Assembly (NCBI GenBank): GCA_005879805.1
Contig: VBKL01000054.1
Coordinates: 1-49,606, forward strand
DNA length: 49,606 bases
Source of the DNA: Deltaproteobacteria bacterium
Lineage (GTDB): Bacteria; Myxococcota; Myxococcia; Myxococcales; 40CM-4-68-19
Reading direction: 5' to 3'
This document shows, piece by piece, positions 48,673-49,606 of this stretch; position 1 is the first letter of the stretch; each line of letters starts with the position of its first letter. The notes below the pieces were generated by a model. It made no database searches. It worked only from the letters and a program-made list of their open reading frames with translations, and was not told the DNA's origin. Both the position numbers and the translations under genes were made by a program.

Positions 48673-49606
48673 ATGAGCATGCGAGCGGCGCACGGTCGGG
48701 CTTGCACCTTCGCGGTCCTCGGCGCGATCGCGTTCCCCGCGAACGCGATCGTGACGGGGAACGTGGAGGTGCAGTCGCAGACCGTGCGCACGTTCGGTGA
48801 CACGGGAAACGGCACCTCGCAAGGGACCACGGCGTCGCTGCTCGAGGAAAACGTCTCTGTGCACTACGCGGGGCTCCCGTTCGGACCCGCCTTCGCGCTC
48901 GTCACGCTGGGCGGCGGGTTTTCCAACATCAATGGAGCGATGGGAAACGGCCAGAGCTTGCACGGGCGCGCGACTTCCTTCGATCTGTCGGCCGCCTTCC
49001 TTCCGCGGCGCGCTTATCCACTGCGCATCTTCACGCGCGGGAGCGTCGTCGACGGGCCGCCGGGAATCCTCGCCTCGACCGGCGGCGCGGTGAGCCTCGC
49101 CTACGGTGGCCAGCTCAACCTCGAGCCGGGCACCTTGCTGCCCGGGCTCCGCATCGACGTCGAGGAGGATCGCAGCTCGCACGTCGCGGACAAGCCGCTC
49201 AGCGACGTGCGGCGCACGGCTGCGGCCACGGCGTTCAAATCGTATGGCGCCGAGCTCTTGAACCTCACGCTGCGTCTCGACGACGACCAGCGCGTGGACG
49301 CCGGAACCTTCCAGACGCGCTCCGGCAACCTGGCCTGGACCTCTTCCCAGCACCAGACGCTCGTGGCGGCGAGCGAGGTGCGGCACACGGGGGTCGACCT
49401 CGCCGGCTTGACCGCGGAGCGCGAAGGAAGCGCCTCCCACGTTCAGCGTGTGAGCGATGCCCTTTCCGCCAACGCTGGGGTGCATCTCGCGGAAGCGAGC
49501 GCTCCGGGCGCCGACGGTACCCGGGGCAGCGCGCAAACCGGAGTCTCCGTACAGCCCATCGCGGGCGAGCAACTGGTCGTGTCGGCGAGCGCCAACGGCG
49601 GATATG
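48673..49606 (+). CDS. Putative outer-membrane beta-barrel (cut by window end)
   Basis: The open frame starts with an ATG seven bases after the tetraheme cytochrome stop (CGGAGA upstream) and runs off the window after 311 codons. A signal peptide (about residues 1-26, AFPANAI) is followed by alternating hydrophobic/polar strands with many Gly, Ser and Thr and no Cys after residue 11. This resembles an outer-membrane barrel. Following an NHL protein and a multiheme cytochrome, it may be the barrel of a second conduit. The C-terminal strand is not visible, so this remains provisional. Confidence 0.6.
   Translation, partial: MSMRAAHGRACTFAVLGAIAFPANAIVTGNVEVQSQTVRTFGDTGNGTSQGTTASLLEENVSVHYAGLPFGPAFALVTLGGGFSNINGAMGNGQSLHGRATSFDLSAAFLPRRAYPLRIFTRGSVVDGPPGILASTGGAVSLAYGGQLNLEPGTLLPGLRIDVEEDRSSHVADKPLSDVRRTAAATAFKSYGAELLNLTLRLDDDQRVDAGTFQTRSGNLAWTSSQHQTLVAASEVRHTGVDLAGLTAEREGSASHVQRVSDALSANAGVHLAEASAPGADGTRGSAQTGVSVQPIAGEQLVVSASANGGY

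Overview
The window is GC-rich DNA densely packed with multiheme c-type cytochromes, cytochrome-biogenesis genes, sigma-54 regulators and a globin-coupled histidine kinase. That combination points to a metal- or respiration-versatile member of the Myxococcota close to Anaeromyxobacter. The best specific clue is the kinase at 41091-42248 with its two-receiver partner at 40415-41116. Tyr42, His96 and His180 of the kinase sit three positions before Tyr45, His99 and His183 of the studied Anaeromyxobacter kinase AfGcHK. Asp52 and Asp169 of the partner match the AfRR phosphorylation sites. The species assignment is inference. No tRNA, rRNA, CRISPR array, transposase or prophage gene was recognised.

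Layout. 1-2624: start of an exported protein and a large secreted protein. 3020-4993: two hemerythrin-like proteins and a universal stress protein (USP), divergent from a second USP. 5137-8634: lipoprotein plus System II cytochrome c maturation genes (ResB/CcsB and CcsA types). 8640-12596: acyl-CoA-synthetase-like/GNAT fusion, a histone-deacetylase-family protein and a CBS protein. 12675-15339: 2-oxoacid:ferredoxin oxidoreductase. 15365-17268: hemerythrin-like protein, a 50-residue protein and a HemG-type flavodoxin. 17445-22378: a Qrc-like menaquinone-oxidising or -reducing complex (pentaheme cytochrome, molybdopterin-like subunit with a frameshift, FeS subunit, NrfD-type membrane subunit). 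22437-25647: Rieske, cytochrome b and hexaheme cytochrome. 25640-29506 (minus): monoheme cytochrome, 13-heme periplasmic cytochrome, outer-membrane barrel and outer-surface multiheme lipoprotein, i.e. a porin-cytochrome conduit. 29885-31711: DksA/TraR-like protein and a sigma-54 activator. 32095-36571: OmcA/MtrC-type decaheme cytochrome, OB-fold-like protein and a second monoheme cytochrome. 36639-44286: HemN, an ECF-like sigma factor, a hemerythrin-like protein, two kinases, a double receiver, a USP and a second sigma-54 activator. 44283-49606: a small protein, an orphan ABC binding protein, a cupredoxin-like protein, an NHL protein, a tetraheme cytochrome and the start of a barrel. I count 48 heme-binding motifs.

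How it fits together. The genes describe a route from the quinone pool (Qrc-like and bc-type complexes) through periplasmic cytochromes and an outer-membrane conduit to the cell exterior, with the enzymes that make heme (HemG, HemN) and attach it (CcsA/CcsB).

The most interesting signal is regulatory. Upstream of many of these genes is a GG-N10-GC element of the sigma-54 type. Many of those are preceded by a 13-bp dyad, CGCAA-N3-TTGCG and variants. Dyad centres repeatedly fall 40-41 and/or 70-71 bp upstream of the -24 GG, and sometimes one helical turn away. The downstream start codon usually lies 19-54 bp after the predicted transcription start. Two closely similar NtrC-type activators are encoded here, and one appears to carry the same control region. 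I propose an undescribed sigma-54 regulon covering extracellular electron transfer, heme supply and USP/hemerythrin stress proteins, possibly driven by the neighbouring heme-globin kinase. All motif calls were made by eye, without background statistics.
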